Positions 61,357-64,000 of a stretch of DNA of 64,000 nucleotides are shown here, in pieces. The stretch is from NCBI RefSeq assembly GCF_000004075.3, contig NC_026657.2, forward strand, positions 23,902,408 through 23,966,407, given 5' to 3'. Numbering within the stretch: position 1 is the first letter of the stretch; each line of letters begins with the position of its first letter. The notes under the pieces were generated by a model that saw only the letters and a list, made by a program, of their open reading frames with translations, was not told the origin of the DNA and searched no databases. A program made the position numbers and the translations under genes. This DNA is from Cucumis sativus (Eukaryota > Streptophyta > Magnoliopsida > Cucurbitales > Cucurbitaceae).

Positions 61357-62839
61357 CACCAGATTAGGAAACAACATTTTTTGAAGTATTTTGTGGGGTT
61401 TTTTTGTTAATATAATTTTGTTAAACCCGAACGACACACAAGAAAATGTTAAGCGCATTCTTTTGAACAGACTTAAGCATGAAAGGGGTAAGTGAATGGT
61501 TATTTTATCACATCTAAGTATATGTGACTTGCTTTTAAGTAAGTGGATATGAATGTGTGTTTGCTTATATGTTTCTTAGGAAGAGTTCGATATATATGTG
61601 ACTGGCTCATGGAATTTTGGTATTTGGTGCCATACTGCATTGTGATATGAATCTTCTTGCAATCAAATAACTGCTGAAGGTGATTATTTGCTTGTGTCCT
61701 TGGTTCACTATCTTTGAATGTTTAATATATGGATTGGGGATTAGAGATGTATGTTTTTGCAATGTGGTGTCTAATTGGTTTTTGTAATTCAGTACTGCGG
61801 TCTTCCAAAATATGGACAGCTTTGTCATACACATGGGATAATGCTGGGCACTTCATTCAAGTAAGACGGTATAGACCTACATTGTCGCAAACCAACAATG
61901 AATGGTATGTCAATACATGTATGGCTTGCACATGAACCCTTCAATCCCTGTAGCACTTTTTTTGTTCCTGAACCTGAGTAGTTGCTGTAATCTTCCTATT
62001 CGTTTTAATAATTTGAGAGAATTGGTACATGATTATTCATAGTTCATCTTTATTGCCGATGATTGCATAATACAAACTGTTCAACTCTAAGGATTACAAA
62101 TTGTCGTACATGTATTGTCGTAGGCTGTTTTGTTCTAAGGACTAGGAACAACCCAAGAAGTTGTTCAATTTGCAGTGGCCATTTGGTTGGACGTTCTTCT
62201 TCTCCTTGATAGAGAATGGGAGAGTGAGATGGGGTATGTTTTTGGTATGTGTATTCTAGAGAGAAAGAGTAGCAGTATGTTTTTGTTTGCTGTGTTTGCC
62301 TAATGTAGTCCTCATGGTCTTCTCTTTTCATTTCATGGAATCAAGTGTTGAAGTTCTTGTTTGTGTTCTGTATTTTGTTGAGACATTGATTTAGTTATTC
62401 ATTGACTGTACGTATGTGTTATGGATACTTATATTTAGGTTGTCTTTGTAGATTCAACTGGAGTCGACAACTTCAAATATCATTTCCAGAAACGAACATT
62501 CTCGGTTGGTCCAGTCAAATATATTCGAATGCTATTTAAAATATTTTTTGATTAAGGCCTAGTATTTTGTACATGTGGATTATTGAAACTTGTATTAAGA
62601 TGTACAAATATTATAAATCGTATTATAGTGTATATATATTAAAGCGTTGGCTATTTTTTTTGTACATTGGTGTGAAACTTGCATAATTTCAAAATTGTCA
62701 TTCTCAGCTACATTATTGTCAATGTAATGGTTCGTGTAATGGTGGAGCTACATGGAGAACAGGAAAAAACTATAGGAAATTGAGAAATGTGGAACATGAA
62801 ATAAATGACGTAACAAAAGAATTTGTGATAGTTAATAGT
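61357..62839 (+). other. 3' non-coding part of the CACTA element
   Basis: It follows the Ulp1 stop codon. No second transposase gene (TNPA-like) was recognised; short frames at 61607-62331 have no domain. Confidence 0.5.
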
Positions 62840-63431
62840 TGTTGTAAATTGGAGAACGATGACAGTTATTTAACAAAATAAATTGTCACGATTGCTCTAT
62901 TTGTGACAGGAATAACATGTCGTCATAAGATAAACAATGACAATTTTTTTTTCAAAAAAATCTGTCACGATTGCAATATATTTGACTGGAAAAAAATGTC
63001 GTCAATGACAAAACAATGACATTTAATGTTATCGAAAAACTGTCACGATTGCAAAATCGTTGACTGGAAAAAAATGTCGTCAATAACTAAACAATGACAT
63101 TTTTACCAAAAAAAACTGTCGCGAAAAACATATTCATGACAATTAATACATGTCACAATAATAGAATTCGTGACATTTATTTAACTGTCGTTAATAAAGA
63201 AATGATGATAGTTATTGAATGTCATAAAATAGATTATGACAGTTATTGAATGTCGTTGAATGTTGATTAACGACATTTATTTCATGTCATAAAATAACCT
63301 ATTGCGACAGTTTTCAAAAACTGTCGTCGAAGGCCTTTCCATGACTCCCGCTTCTATGACTGAAAATAACTGTCGCGAAATCCGTTCACGACAGTAAATA
63401 ACTGTCGTCGTAGACCACTTTTGTACTAGTA
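62840..63431. repeat. Right subterminal repeat region and terminal inverted repeat of the CACTA element
   Basis: About two dozen copies of 'AATGACAT', 'AACTGTC(A/G)CGA', 'TGACAGTTATTGAATGTC' and 'TGTCGT' alternate between strands. These are the kind of sites bound by CACTA accessory transposase. The last 33 bases are the terminal repeat, ending CTAGTA. Confidence 0.85.
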
Positions 63432-63434
63432 TTA

Positions 63435-63650
63435 TCTTGAGCCTCCTAATGGGTCATATTGAGCCATGGATCACATTGAGCTGCCTAAGGTCTTTCCAAT
63501 GGGTGCCTTTTCCGAGTATAGTTTAGGTCTATCGGACACTCTCTAAGCTCATTTAGGCATACCTTATGGGTCCATCAAGCTACCACTAAGGTCCTTTAGG
63601 CTCTTCCATTGGATATCTTGGGTAGGCTAAAATTCATCCACAACAGTTAC
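63435..63650. repeat. Degenerate GAGCTC-rich tandem repeat, right part
   Basis: It contains 'TTGAGCCTCCTAATGGGTC', 'ATTGAGCTGCCTAAGGTCTTTCC' and 'AATGGGTGCC', continuing the array at 56050-56484. Confidence 0.7.
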
Positions 63651-64000
63651 CCCCACTCTCAAGCTTGATTTAGATAGAAATGTTTGAAAGTTTAACTCAT
63701 GTGCAATTTTAATATTTTCTCATCTCTCATACCAAATTATAATGCTTTTGAAGATTGATTTGGTTTTTAAATTAAACTAGACTGAACGTATGGTATATAA
63801 TATCAAATTATTATTGAAGCAATAACATTTGATCCAATCGAATTGACAGTCGAACCGAACCAAACAACTTGTATTATCAAGTGTTGAAGCAAAGGAACCT
63901 AAACTAACTAAACCGATCGGTTTGGTCATTCAATGGGTTTAAGTGTCCAAATATTTGTTGATTTCTCAAAATGTGGGGTAGAAATAATGGGGTGCCTGCA
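63651..64000. other. AT-rich intergenic end of the window
   Basis: Nothing recognised. It includes an 'AACCGATCGGTTTGG' word. Confidence 0.45.

Larger units (their letters stand above)
56485..63431 (+). mobile_element. CACTA (En/Spm) transposon, 6947 bp, apparently full-length
   Basis: The left end is CACTAGAAGAAAAC; the right end reads TACTAGTACAAAAG on the complementary strand. 23 of the first 33 bases pair as an inverted repeat. TTA lies directly outside both ends (56482-56484 and 63432-63434), the 3-bp duplication typical of CACTA elements. Subterminal 'GACAGTTATT', 'TGTCGTNAAT' and 'ACTGTCACGA' motifs on both strands fill 62840-63420 and, more sparsely, 56505-56645. Inside are a GC-rich leader, an open transposase frame and a Ulp1 protease region. 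The right terminal base is A where G is canonical (TAGTA, not TAGTG), which may affect mobility. Confidence 0.92.

Overview
This window is plant nuclear DNA, most probably from a cucurbit such as Cucumis. The gene structures (GT-AG introns, a plant RABB1 GTPase, a TIR1/AFB auxin receptor with a miR393 site, a CYSTM protein), the AT-rich intergenic DNA and the mix of LTR, CACTA, Mutator-like and hAT-like repeats show a dicot. The cucurbit assignment rests on remembered resemblance of several repeats and of an envelope-like retrotransposon protein to melon and cucumber sequences, so it is an inference.

Layout. Positions 1-1109 hold the 3' end of a RAB2/RABB1 small GTPase gene (+). 4844-5833 is an intronless ribonucleotide reductase small subunit gene (+). 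7701-12515 is a decayed minus-strand LTR retrotransposon (gag remnant plus 5' LTR) split by a 2.6-kb solo LTR with a perfect 5-bp target duplication. 13534-15700 is a six-exon TRAP-beta (SSR2) gene (+) that needs a 6-nt microexon. 18253 to about 19800 is an LTR related to the one at 12515. 21119-23013 is a three-exon proline/tyrosine-rich CYSTM gene (+). 24158-26398 is an AFB2/AFB3-type auxin receptor F-box gene (-) with a miR393 target site and a 45-bp in-frame duplication.

From about 27 kb to the end no ordinary host gene is recognisable. This half holds low-complexity AT-rich DNA and mobile-element remains: a short non-autonomous, copia-like element with primer-binding site and polypurine tract (34.5-37.5 kb); at least four copies of a repeat built on ACGATCGT motifs; an envelope-like retrotransposon gene interrupted by a second 2.7-kb solo LTR that itself carries a MITE; a copia RNase H tail; three copies of a roughly 240-bp MITE with 9-bp target duplications; and a hAT-like MITE.

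The most complete mobile element is a 6.95-kb CACTA (En/Spm) transposon at 56485-63431. It is flanked by TTA target duplications, lies in a degenerate GAGCTC-rich repeat, and has an open TNP2 transposase reading frame that can be spliced in phase to a Ulp1-type cysteine protease domain with all catalytic residues. The host genes have unrelated housekeeping, secretory and hormone-signalling roles and show no sign of acting together. No previously unknown multi-gene system is visible. The best leads are the predicted TNP2-Ulp1 fusion, the TRAP-beta microexon, the nested solo LTRs and the ACGATCGT repeat family.
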